A stretch of DNA of 42,196 bases, from the NCBI RefSeq assembly GCF_025465275.1, contig NZ_JAODNK010000233.1, positions 1-42,196 of the forward strand, in the 5' to 3' direction. This DNA comes from Nocardia sp. (GTDB lineage Bacteria; Actinomycetota; Actinomycetes; Mycobacteriales; Mycobacteriaceae). Under the pieces are notes generated by a model. It was not told the DNA's origin, did no database searches, and worked only from the letters and a program-made list of their open reading frames with translations. The position numbers and the translations under genes were made by a program. Shown piece by piece: positions 34,624-42,196 of the stretch. How positions within the stretch are numbered: the stretch's first letter is position 1; each line of letters starts with the position of its first letter.

Positions 34624-35313
34624 TCAAGACAACACCTGAGCCAGCGTGAGGAACAACACATTTCCGGCCATATCGGCCACATCGGAGCCCGTCTCGGCCG
34701 CGCCGATCCGTGCTGTGCGGGCATCACCGTTGCCGCCGGAGCACAGCCACAGGAACTCCGCGTCGGACAGTTCCAGGGTGCGTGGCAATGCGGCCGCCAC
34801 CGCTGCCGGATCATCCACCCCGTCCAGGCTCACCCGGGTCGGGGTGGCACGCAGCAGCGGCCAGGCGGCGGCGAAACCGGGATGCAGGGGCCGGGCGTCC
34901 ACCTCGTCCTCGGGCACCCATGCCAATTCGGTGGATTCGAGATTGACCTGCGTGCGCAACCGGGTGACCGCGTCGGCAATGACCGTGGTGTATGTCCAGC
35001 CGCTGTCCGCGACGGCGGTGACCCGCGAGGCCCGCACCCGGATGGACCCGGCGGTGATGCCGGCCTCCTCCTCGGCCTCCCGGACGGCCGCGTGCACGGT
35101 GGTCTCATGGCTGTCGCGGGCACCGCCGGGCAGCGCCCAGGTGCCGCCCTGATGGCTCCAGGCCGCGCGATGCTGCAGCAGTACCGCCGATCCCCCGTCC
35201 ACGAGCGGGGCGCGCAGCAACAGTCCGGCAGCACCGAAGCGTCCCCATTGACGGGTGCCATCGGGACTTTCGGCCCAGCCGTCGCCGTCACCACGCATAC
35301 TTCGCAATCCCAT
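34624..35313 (-). CDS. mutT3: Nudix hydrolase (MutT3-like)
   Basis: A 229-residue Nudix protein. The Nudix box spans residues 64-86 and fits GX5EX7REUXEEXGU exactly (Gly64, Glu70, Arg78-Glu79, Glu82-Glu83, Gly85), preceded by GGTWALPGGARDS. These enzymes hydrolyse nucleoside diphosphates linked to another group; MutT3 of mycobacteria acts on damaged dGTP-type nucleotides. The symbol rests on position between thiE and glnX as in M. tuberculosis, so substrate is inferred. An ATG at 35298 is an alternative start. It is divergent from glnX and followed within three bases by the molybdoenzyme gene. Confidence 0.85.
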   Translation of the reverse strand: MGLRSMRGDGDGWAESPDGTRQWGRFGAAGLLLRAPLVDGGSAVLLQHRAAWSHQGGTWALPGGARDSHETTVHAAVREAEEEAGITAGSIRVRASRVTAVADSGWTYTTVIADAVTRLRTQVNLESTELAWVPEDEVDARPLHPGFAAAWPLLRATPTRVSLDGVDDPAAVAAALPRTLELSDAEFLWLCSGGNGDARTARIGAAETGSDVADMAGNVLFLTLAQVLS

Positions 35314-35432
35314 CTTCGGACCGCACCGCGATAACTGCCGGGTGTTCCCGCGTCACGGCACAGGTACGTCCACAATAAGCTCATTCGACAGCAACAAGTC
35401 GATCGTCCGGTTTCGGTCAGTGGGAGGTGAAT

Positions 35433-36764
35433 ATGGTTCGCAACGAGGAACTGCGGCTCGACGAGCTGTCGCCGCGGGCCGCGGCCGCCGCCGTCCGGGA
35501 ACGATTCTCGTCGACCGATATGCGGACATTCGCACACTCCTCACCGGCGAAATTGATCGCGGTGGGGTTGGTCTTGCTGGGCATGTGCCTGGCCGCCGGC
35601 GTGGTCACGGCCAGTGCCGTCAACAACCGCCAGCACGCACTCGATTCGCTTTTGGATCAGTCCGAGCCGGACGCCTATTCGGCGCAGCGGCTCTATACCT
35701 CGCTGTCGGTGGCCGACGCCTCCGCCGGCACCGCGTTCATCTCCGGCGGGCTGGAACCGAAACCGGTGCGGGACAGGTACAACCAGGCGATCGGCGAGGC
35801 GGCGGCGGAGCTGGTGACGCAGTCCGATCGCAGCGGCGGGGATACCGACACCGATCTGCGCGCCGGGATAGCCACCGGGTTGCCTGTGTACAGCGGACTG
35901 GTGGAGACGGCACGCACCGACAATCGCAACAGATTGCCCGTCGGCGCGGCCTATCTGAGCGAGGCGTCCAACCTCATGCAGTCGACCATGCTGCCGATGG
36001 CGCAGGAACTGCAGGAGCATCGCGCCGCCGCCATCACCGCGACCCAGCACCATCATGTGCAGCCGCCGTGGCCGGCGATCATCCTGCCGCTGCTGGCGGT
36101 CGCGGCTCTCGTCACCTCACAGCTGTTCCTGTTCCGGCGCTGGAATCGGGTGCTCAATCCCGGACTGCTGCTGGCCACCACCATTATGGTGGCGCTGCTG
36201 GGCTGGACGGTGCTCGCGGGCTTCATCTCCGCGGTCTCCACCACCCACTCCCGCGACGACGGCAGCGTCCCCACCGCGGCACTCACCGAGAGCCGCATTC
36301 TCGCGCAGCAGGCCCGCGCCGCCGAAACCCTGAAGCTGGTGCGCCGCGACACCAGCGCCGAATACGACAACACCTTCGACCAGGCCACCACTAAACTGAG
36401 CGGCATTCTGGCCGGTTATTCGAAGGACGCACCGGGCGCGAGCGAGGTGAAGACCGCGAGCGACGCCCTGAGTCATTGGCGCGCCGCGCACCAGCGCATG
36501 AACGACGCACTCTCCCGAGGCGACTTCATCGGCGCGGGCGCGGTCGCCACCGGACCCGGCGCGAACGAGGCCACCGCCCAGGTGGACACCCTCGACCATG
36601 CCCTCGGCGACGGCATTACCGACAGCCGGAACACGTTGCGCACCAACGCCTCCCATGCCGCTCGTACCCTCGATCTGCTGGCGCCCGGCGCGCTGGTGCT
36701 GAGCACCGCGGCGGCCGTACTGGTGGCGGCCGGCCTGTGGCCGCGACTGCGGGAGTACCGATGA
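35433..36764 (+). CDS. glnX: GlnX, membrane sensor partner of PknG
   Basis: A 443-residue membrane protein with four predicted helices at about 41-63, 212-232, 245-268 and 412-436, and two extracytoplasmic regions (64-211 and 269-411) of helical character. In mycobacteria GlnX and the lipoprotein GlnH sense extracellular amino acids and pass the signal to PknG. The start is the ATG at 35433, five bases after GGGAGG. Its stop overlaps the glnH start (ATGA). Identification rests on gene order and topology more than on motifs. Confidence 0.88.
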   Translation: MVRNEELRLDELSPRAAAAAVRERFSSTDMRTFAHSSPAKLIAVGLVLLGMCLAAGVVTASAVNNRQHALDSLLDQSEPDAYSAQRLYTSLSVADASAGTAFISGGLEPKPVRDRYNQAIGEAAAELVTQSDRSGGDTDTDLRAGIATGLPVYSGLVETARTDNRNRLPVGAAYLSEASNLMQSTMLPMAQELQEHRAAAITATQHHHVQPPWPAIILPLLAVAALVTSQLFLFRRWNRVLNPGLLLATTIMVALLGWTVLAGFISAVSTTHSRDDGSVPTAALTESRILAQQARAAETLKLVRRDTSAEYDNTFDQATTKLSGILAGYSKDAPGASEVKTASDALSHWRAAHQRMNDALSRGDFIGAGAVATGPGANEATAQVDTLDHALGDGITDSRNTLRTNASHAARTLDLLAPGALVLSTAAAVLVAAGLWPRLREYR

Positions 36765-37780
36765 GGCGGCGGCGCGCACCTTCGGGCGGCCGTCCTGCCG
36801 CCCGGGCGACCTGGCGACCGGCGGTGGCCGCGCTGACCCTGTGCACCGTCGCGCTGGCCACGGGCTGTGCCGAGAACTCCGCTCCCGCACCGCAATTGCC
36901 ACGGGTGCCCAGCTATGTCGAACCGCCGCTGCCCTCGGGAGCCACGGTCGCGCCGGCCAATGCGGCCGCACCACCGGCACCGGTGAATTGCGGTGACCCG
37001 ACCGCGAGTCTGCGGCCCACCGGCGCCCGGACCGGGCCAGATCTCGATGCCATCCGCAGTCGGGGGCGGCTGCTGGTCGGGCTCGATCCGGGCAGCAATC
37101 TGTTCAGCTTCCGCGATCCGACCACCGGGGCACTCGCCGGATTCGATGTGGAGATCGCCAGGGAAGTGGCGCGGGATCTGCTCGGCAGTCCGGATCTCAT
37201 CGAGTACCGCATCCTCGGTTCCGCCGAACGGGAACGCGCGCTGCAGGAGCACACCGTCGATATCGTGGTGAAGACGATGACCATCAATTGTGATCGGCGG
37301 CAACGGGTTACGTTCTCCACCTCCTATCTGCAGGCGCATCAGCGGGTGCTGACCGTGCGCGATTCCGGCGTCACCGGGCTCGCGGATCTGGCGGGCAAAC
37401 GAGTGTGCGTGGTGCCCGGCACCACCTCCCTCGATCTGGTCCGCGCCCAGCAGCCCGCCGCCTCCATCGTCACCGTGCCCAGCTGGGCCGACTGCCTGGT
37501 GGTGCTGCAGCAGCGCCAGGCCGATGCCATCAGCACCGATGACACCCTGCTCGCCGGATTGTCCGAGCAGGACCCGCAGACCGAGGTGGTCGGCCCCGAC
37601 CTCAGCACCGAGCAGTACGGCATCGGCATCTCCAAGGGCTCCGACGATCTGGTCCGCGCCGTCAACGCGACGCTGGAGCGCATTCGCGGTGACGGCACCT
37701 GGAACCGTCTCTATCAGCGCTGGCTCGCAAGCGAACTCGGCGATGCCGCGGTCCCGCCACCGCCCAGGTATCAGGACTGA
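36761..37780 (+). CDS. glnH: GlnH, amino-acid-binding lipoprotein
   Basis: A 339-residue solute-binding lipoprotein. The lipobox LATGC has Cys36 as the lipidation site after an Arg-rich signal (MRRRRAPSGG) and hydrophobic core. A Pro-rich linker reaches to about residue 80, then the SBP_bac_3 domain with LVGLDPGSNLFSFRDPT, GFDVEIAREVARDLLG and VCVVPGTTSLDLVR. It binds an amino acid outside the membrane; mycobacterial GlnH binds aspartate/glutamate-type ligands. The ATG overlaps the glnX stop. pknG begins one base after its own stop, so all three form one operon. Confidence 0.93.
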   Translation: MRRRRAPSGGRPAARATWRPAVAALTLCTVALATGCAENSAPAPQLPRVPSYVEPPLPSGATVAPANAAAPPAPVNCGDPTASLRPTGARTGPDLDAIRSRGRLLVGLDPGSNLFSFRDPTTGALAGFDVEIAREVARDLLGSPDLIEYRILGSAERERALQEHTVDIVVKTMTINCDRRQRVTFSTSYLQAHQRVLTVRDSGVTGLADLAGKRVCVVPGTTSLDLVRAQQPAASIVTVPSWADCLVVLQQRQADAISTDDTLLAGLSEQDPQTEVVGPDLSTEQYGIGISKGSDDLVRAVNATLERIRGDGTWNRLYQRWLASELGDAAVPPPPRYQD

Positions 37781-37781
37781 G

Positions 37782-40148
37782 ATGAGCGAACCGAACGATA
37801 TCGGTGAGCCGACCCGGGCCTCGCAGCGCGCGGGCGAGGAGGCGCCACCGACCCAGGCCACCGAACGCTTGGACGGCGGCGGTCCGGCGACCCGCTCCAC
37901 CGAACGGCTGAGCGATAATGGCGCCGCAGCGCCCGCAGAGCCGGAACCGACTGTGGTGGAGGGAAATTCGGCAGAGGTCCGGACACCCACCCGGCCTTCG
38001 CAGCGCACGGCGCGCATGTCGCGGCAGCGGCCGGTGGTGCGGCGGCTCGGGGCCGGACTGGTACCCATTCCGGCGGTCACGCCGGTGGATCCGGAACAGG
38101 CGGTGCTCGCCGATCCGGAGGTGTCCGAGGGACGCCGATTCTGCTGGCGTTGCGGCAAACCCGTGGGACGGGCGAGCGCGACGCATCCCGCGCATGCCGC
38201 GGGCACGTGCGAAACCTGCGGGGCGCCTTATGATTTCCGGCCGTCGCTGCACCAGGGCGATGTGGTGACGGGCCAGTACGAGATCCAGGGCTGTATCGCG
38301 CACGGCGGCCTGGGCTGGATCTATCTCGCCATCGACCGGAATGTGAGCGACCGGTGGGTGGTGCTCAAGGGCCTGTTGCACTCCGGTGACGCCGAGGCGC
38401 AGGCGGTGGCGGTCGCCGAACGGCAGTTCCTGGCCGAGGTCGCGCATCCGAGCATTGTGAAGATCCACAATTTTGTGGAACATCCGGGGCCGGACGGATC
38501 GCCCATCGGCTACATCGTCATGGAGTACGTGGGCGGGCATTCCCTGCGCGATCTGCTCGATCAGCATGTGCGGCCCGAACGCATGCCGGTGGCCGAGGCC
38601 ATCGCCTATGTGCTGGAAACCCTTCCGGCACTGGAGTATCTGCACTCCGGCGGGCTGGCCTACAACGATCTCAAACCCGACAATGTCATGGTCACCTCCG
38701 AGCGGGTGGAACTCATCGACCTGGGTGCGGTGGCGCAGTTCGAGGCGTACGGAAACCTGTACGGCACCAGGGGTTATCAGGCGCCGGAGGTCGGGCAGAC
38801 CGGGCCGACCGTGGCCTCCGACATCTACACGGTGGGCCGCACACTGGCCGTGCTCACGCTGAATCTGCCGATGGAGAAGGGCGCCTACGTCGACGGCATC
38901 CCGGACCCGAAGGATCAGCCGGTACTGGCCCGCCACGAGTTCTTCCATCGACTGCTGCTGCGCGCCACCGATCCGGACCCGGACCGCCGATTCGGGTCGG
39001 CCCGGCTGCTCGGCAGTCAGCTCATGGGTGTGCTGCGGGAAATCCTCGCCGTCGAACTCGGCAATGAACATCCGCAGCTCTCCACCCTGTTCAGCCCGCC
39101 CCGCACCAGTTTCGGGACCGGGGAGTTCGTCGCCCAGACCGACGGCATCATCGACGGCATCGCCCGCAGCACGCTGCTGCGGGCGCGCGATGTGGTGGCC
39201 GCGCTGCCCGTGCCCATCATCGATCCCGCCGACCCGTCCGCACCGCTGCTGGCCGGCGCCGCGCATCCGGAACCCCGGCACGCCCTGGACGAACTGCGGC
39301 ACTCCCGTCAGCGAGCGGCGGCCGAACCGGGCGGTGCGCCGGACACTTTCGAGATGGAGGTGACGCTGGCCGAGGCACGCGCGCATCTCGATCTGTTCGA
39401 GCCCGGCGCCGCCCGCCTGGTGCTGCAACGCCTCACCGGCACGCCGGAGGCCGCGGATTGGCGCACCGACTGGTATCTCGGCATGACCGAACTGCTGGAA
39501 CAGGACTACGAACGCGCCTTCGCCCGCTTCGACTCGGTGCTGCAGGCCGTTCCGGGCGAGATCGCGCCCAAGCTGGCCCTGGCCGCTACCTCGGAACTCA
39601 CACTGCAGCACTGGGATTCGCCCGAGCCGGAGGAGTGGCGGGCCTTCGCCGAGAACTATTACGCCACGGTCTGGCGCACCGACCGGGGTGTGGTCAGCGC
39701 CGCCTTCGGCCTGGCCCGGCAACTCGCGGCCGCCGGCGATATCAGCGCCGCGGTGCACGCCCTCGACGAAGTCCCGCCCGCCTCCCGGCACTATGCCGAA
39801 GCGCGGATGACCGCCGTGCTCATGCTTTTGACCTCGGCTCCCGTCGAGGAACTCGACGAATCCACGCTGTATGTGGCCGCCGCCCGGGTGCAGGCGCTGC
39901 CGGCCGGCGAAGGCCGCGCGGCCCAATTGCGCGTCCTGGTACTGGGGACCGCCCTGGGATGGCTACAGGCCGGTCGCATTCCGAACACATCGGACACCAA
40001 GATCTTCAGTGCACCGTTCACCGAACGAGAACTGCGGCGCGGCATCGAAACCGGCCTGCGCGGCCTGGCCCGTTCGGCTCCCGGCCGCAGCCACCGCTAC
40101 GCGTTGATCGACCTGGCCAATGCGGTGCGCGCCAAATCCTGGATCTGA
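37782..40148 (+). CDS. pknG: Serine/threonine protein kinase PknG
   Basis: 788 residues, slightly longer than M. tuberculosis PknG. A disordered N-terminus carries a 13-residue repeat. The rubredoxin-like metal site has Cys121/Cys124 (CWRC) and Cys143/Cys146 (CETC). The kinase domain has the glycine loop AHGGLGWIYL, Lys196 (VVLKG), catalytic Asp296 in YNDLKPDN and a DLG (Asp313) in place of DFG, all typical of PknG. TPR helices follow from about 520. PknG phosphorylates the FHA protein GarA and thereby tunes 2-oxoglutarate and glutamate metabolism. No membrane helix is present. It is the last gene of glnX-glnH-pknG, followed by a terminator hairpin. Confidence 0.98.
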   Translation: MSEPNDIGEPTRASQRAGEEAPPTQATERLDGGGPATRSTERLSDNGAAAPAEPEPTVVEGNSAEVRTPTRPSQRTARMSRQRPVVRRLGAGLVPIPAVTPVDPEQAVLADPEVSEGRRFCWRCGKPVGRASATHPAHAAGTCETCGAPYDFRPSLHQGDVVTGQYEIQGCIAHGGLGWIYLAIDRNVSDRWVVLKGLLHSGDAEAQAVAVAERQFLAEVAHPSIVKIHNFVEHPGPDGSPIGYIVMEYVGGHSLRDLLDQHVRPERMPVAEAIAYVLETLPALEYLHSGGLAYNDLKPDNVMVTSERVELIDLGAVAQFEAYGNLYGTRGYQAPEVGQTGPTVASDIYTVGRTLAVLTLNLPMEKGAYVDGIPDPKDQPVLARHEFFHRLLLRATDPDPDRRFGSARLLGSQLMGVLREILAVELGNEHPQLSTLFSPPRTSFGTGEFVAQTDGIIDGIARSTLLRARDVVAALPVPIIDPADPSAPLLAGAAHPEPRHALDELRHSRQRAAAEPGGAPDTFEMEVTLAEARAHLDLFEPGAARLVLQRLTGTPEAADWRTDWYLGMTELLEQDYERAFARFDSVLQAVPGEIAPKLALAATSELTLQHWDSPEPEEWRAFAENYYATVWRTDRGVVSAAFGLARQLAAAGDISAAVHALDEVPPASRHYAEARMTAVLMLLTSAPVEELDESTLYVAAARVQALPAGEGRAAQLRVLVLGTALGWLQAGRIPNTSDTKIFSAPFTERELRRGIETGLRGLARSAPGRSHRYALIDLANAVRAKSWI

Positions 40149-40170
40149 ACGGGGACCGGAAGGTCCCCGT
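40149..40170 (+). terminator. Hairpin directly after pknG
   Basis: ACGGGGACC-GGAA-GGTCCCCGT is a perfect 9-bp stem with a GGAA tetraloop, directly after the stop codon. No T tract follows. A smaller hairpin CCACTG-TGT-CAGTGG (40298-40312) in the remaining gap may serve the opposing ackA. Confidence 0.75.
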
Positions 40171-40349
40171 GTCGCGCTGCGGTGATCCTCGGGGCAGCCG
40201 AGGAGTCGGCGGTTCTGGCGAGGGAAGGTCAGTTCCTACCGCAGCTGTGCGTGTGCGACACGGGTTCCGGTGGCGCCGGAGGAACCGGACCCGAGTACCA
40301 CTGTGTCAGTGGGATCGTGAGGTTTTCGTGAAGGATCACAGCATGAAGT

Positions 40350-41546
40350 TCAGCCGACCAGGCGCGCGGCTGCGCGGGCGATGGCCAGCTCCTCATTGGT
40401 GGGCACGACCAGCACCGCCACCTCGGCGCCCTCGGGTGAGATGTACTGGGCGGACCGGTCTTTCGCGGTATTGCGCTCCGGGTCGACGCTGATGCCGAAG
40501 CGCCCGAGATCGGCCAGGGCCGCCGCGCGCACCTTCGCATCGTTCTCACCGACGCCCGCGGTGAAGGTGATGGCATCCACCCGGCCGAGCTCCACCAGGT
40601 ACGCACCGATATAGCGGCGGAGCCGGTGGATGTAGACGTCGAAGGCGAGTTGCGCTGCGGCATCACCGGTTTCGATGAGGCGGCCGAGTTCGCGGAAGTC
40701 GTTCACCCCCGAGAGGCCCTTGATCCCGGATTGCCGGTTGAGCAGGGCATCCACATCGTCGACATTCATATCGGCGGTGCGGATCAGGTGGAAGATGATG
40801 CCGGGATCGAGATCACCCGAGCGAGTGCCCATGACCAGGCCCTCGAGCGGGGTCAGGCCCATGGTGGTATCGACGGCCTTGCCACCGCGAATGGCGGAGG
40901 CGGAGGCGCCGTTACCGAGGTGCAGCACAATCTGATTGAGCTCACCTCGGTCGCGACCGAGGAATTGGGCGACCTGACCCGAGACGTACTCGTGCGAGGT
41001 GCCGTGGAAGCCGTAACGCCGCACACCATGTGCGGCAGCGATTTTCGCGTCGATGGCATAGGTCTTGGCGGCGGCGGGCAGGCCGTGGAAGAAGGCGGTG
41101 TCGAACACCGCAACCTGCGGCACGTCCGGCAGCAGCTTGCGAGCACTCTCGATGCCGACCACATTGGCCGGATTATGCAGCGGTGCAAGGGAAGACAGAT
41201 TGGCAATGGCCTCGACCACCTCATCGGTGATGAGCGTCGGCTCGTAGAACACCTCACCGCCGTGCACCACCCGGTGCCCGACCGCGCGCAAACCCTCGTC
41301 GGCCAGGTCGTGCCCGCTCTCGGCGAAGATGTCGAAGACCAGCCGCAGTCCGGCGGCGTGATCGCCCACTTCCCCGTCGTGCTCGAAAGTCTTTCCGTCA
41401 CTCTGATGTTCGATGCTGGGCGAGCCCGCGGCGACCGGTTCGCCGATGCGCTGCACCACGCCGGAGGCGACCACATCCGCCGATTCCGGGTCCAGCAGTT
41501 GGTATTTGATGGACGAGGATCCCGAATTGATCACCAGGACCTTCAC
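40350..41546 (-). CDS. ackA: Acetate kinase
   Basis: A 398-residue acetate kinase, converting acetyl phosphate and ADP to acetate and ATP, reversibly. The N-terminal phosphate motif VLVINSGSSSIKYQL has the ligand Asn7. Further motifs are GHRVVHGG, YGFHGTSHEYVS, HLGNGASASAI, MGTRSGDLDPG and FTAGVGEND. The GTG at 41546 overlaps the pta stop (GTGA), and its AGGAGG lies inside the last pta codons, giving tight coupling. A longer frame to 42062 is the shadow of pta. It converges on pknG, as in mycobacteria. Confidence 0.97.
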   Translation of the reverse strand: MKVLVINSGSSSIKYQLLDPESADVVASGVVQRIGEPVAAGSPSIEHQSDGKTFEHDGEVGDHAAGLRLVFDIFAESGHDLADEGLRAVGHRVVHGGEVFYEPTLITDEVVEAIANLSSLAPLHNPANVVGIESARKLLPDVPQVAVFDTAFFHGLPAAAKTYAIDAKIAAAHGVRRYGFHGTSHEYVSGQVAQFLGRDRGELNQIVLHLGNGASASAIRGGKAVDTTMGLTPLEGLVMGTRSGDLDPGIIFHLIRTADMNVDDVDALLNRQSGIKGLSGVNDFRELGRLIETGDAAAQLAFDVYIHRLRRYIGAYLVELGRVDAITFTAGVGENDAKVRAAALADLGRFGISVDPERNTAKDRSAQYISPEGAEVAVLVVPTNEELAIARAAARLVG

Positions 41547-42196
41547 AGTGCCTCCTGCTGAGCCTGAATGGCGGTGATCGCAACGGTATTGACGATGTCG
41601 GCGACCAGCGCACCACGCGAGAGGTCGTTGACCGGCTTGCGCAGACCCTGCAGCACCGGGCCGATGGCCACAGCGCCCGCGCTGCGCTGCACCGCCTTGT
41701 AGGTGTTGTTGCCGGTATTGAGGTCCGGGAAGATGAAGACCGTCGCCTGCCCGGCCACCACCGAATCCGGCAGTTTGGTGCGCGCCACGGTCGGTTCGAT
41801 GGCGGCGTCGTACTGAATCGGGCCCTCCACCAGCAACTCCGGCGAACGCTCGTGCACCAGCTTGGTGGCGGTCCGCACCTTCTCCACATCGGCGCCGGAG
41901 CCGGATTCGCCGGTCGAGTACGACAGCATGGCCACCCGCGGCTCGATGCCGAACTGGGCGGCGGTCTTCGCCGAGGAGATGGCGATATCGGCCAGCTGAT
42001 CCGAGGTCGGATCCGGCACCACCGCGCAGTCGCCGTACGCGAGCACCCGGTCCGCCAGGCACATGAGGAAGACACTCGACACGGTGGAGACGCCCGGTGT
42101 GGTCTTGATGATCTCGAACGCCGGGCGAATGGTGTGCGCGGTGGTGTGCGCGGCGCCGGACACCATGCCGTCGGCGACACCCATATGCACCATCAT
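41543..42196 (-). CDS. pta: Phosphate acetyltransferase, C-terminal part (cut by window edge)
   Basis: The visible 217 residues are the end of the PTA_PTB domain of phosphotransacetylase, which makes acetyl phosphate from acetyl-CoA. Matching stretches include DGMVSGAAHTTAHTIRPAFE, VAMLSYSTGESGSGADVEKV, EGPIQYDAAIEP, FIFPDLNTGNNTYKAVQRSA and GPVLQGLRKPVNDLSRGALV. Full-length actinobacterial Pta is about 690 residues, so the N-terminal two thirds lie beyond the right edge; the Met at 42196 is not the true start. It is transcribed ahead of ackA. Confidence 0.96.
   Translation of the reverse strand: MMVHMGVADGMVSGAAHTTAHTIRPAFEIIKTTPGVSTVSSVFLMCLADRVLAYGDCAVVPDPTSDQLADIAISSAKTAAQFGIEPRVAMLSYSTGESGSGADVEKVRTATKLVHERSPELLVEGPIQYDAAIEPTVARTKLPDSVVAGQATVFIFPDLNTGNNTYKAVQRSAGAVAIGPVLQGLRKPVNDLSRGALVADIVNTVAITAIQAQQEAL

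Noticed and set aside
40350..42062. A 570-residue frame covering ackA and part of pta
   Set aside because: Its N-terminal 170 residues are an out-of-frame reading of pta and only the acetate kinase part is real; the GTG at 41546 has AGGAGG upstream.

Overview
The window is high-GC actinobacterial DNA, most likely from Nocardia or a close relative in the Mycobacteriales. This is inferred from gene order and protein families; no rRNA is present. The right third (29.4-42.2 kb) reproduces, in inverted orientation, the order known from Mycobacterium tuberculosis: thiG-thiS-thiO / thiE / mutT3 / glnX-glnH-pknG / ackA-pta. The middle (16.7-25.9 kb) has the same order as the mycobacterial echA7-fadE12-accA2-accD2-fadE13-(DUF1446) locus. 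An F420-type (Ddn-like) oxidoreductase and a DUF222 protein fit the same group.

Layout. 0-3.3 kb: the edge of a DUF222/HNH gene, a TetR gene divergent from a secreted lipase, and a VOC protein. 3.3-5.2 kb: a TPP riboswitch, thiC and a strong terminator. 5.2-8.0 kb: tautomerase, LysR regulator, membrane-anchored cyclophilin and a small secreted protein. 8.0-9.97 kb: a TetR gene facing an epoxide hydrolase across two tandem operators. 9.97-12.6 kb: a CobW-type zinc GTPase under a predicted Zur box, divergent from thiD, then a Ddn-like protein. 12.9-16.3 kb: two overlapping membrane glycosyltransferase genes. 16.3-26.2 kb: a possible 34-residue peptide gene, a palindromic repeat, and a seven-gene acyl-CoA carboxylase operon read leftward and ending in its own TetR gene. 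26.2-29.3 kb: a nucleotide cyclase and an ABC-2 exporter pair. 29.4-32.3 kb: thiG, thiS, thiO and divergent thiE. 32.3-35.3 kb: a second palindromic repeat, a molybdopterin oxidoreductase and a Nudix hydrolase. 35.4-42.2 kb: glnX-glnH-pknG, then ackA and the 3' part of pta on the opposite strand.

How the genes work together. Six thiamin genes in three places supply the pyrimidine (thiC, thiD) and thiazole (thiG, thiS, thiO) halves of thiamin and join them (thiE); only thiC shows a TPP aptamer. The carboxylase operon has the enzyme set for degrading a beta-methyl-branched acyl-CoA (AtuA-like protein, two acyl-CoA dehydrogenases, an MCC/GCC-type carboxylase, a hydratase). GlnX-GlnH-PknG is the amino-acid sensing route to the GarA switch in mycobacteria. 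AckA and Pta interconvert acetyl-CoA and acetate.

The main signals outside standard annotation are: two copies of a long imperfect palindrome at the 3' ends of genes; a 34-residue amphipathic peptide ORF with a good ribosome binding site; a Zur-like box inside a promoter that appears to give a leaderless mRNA; duplicated 18-bp TetR operators; a T-N11-A LysR box beside the tautomerase gene; and a 13-residue threonine repeat at the N-terminus of PknG. No complete, clearly new multi-gene system was found.
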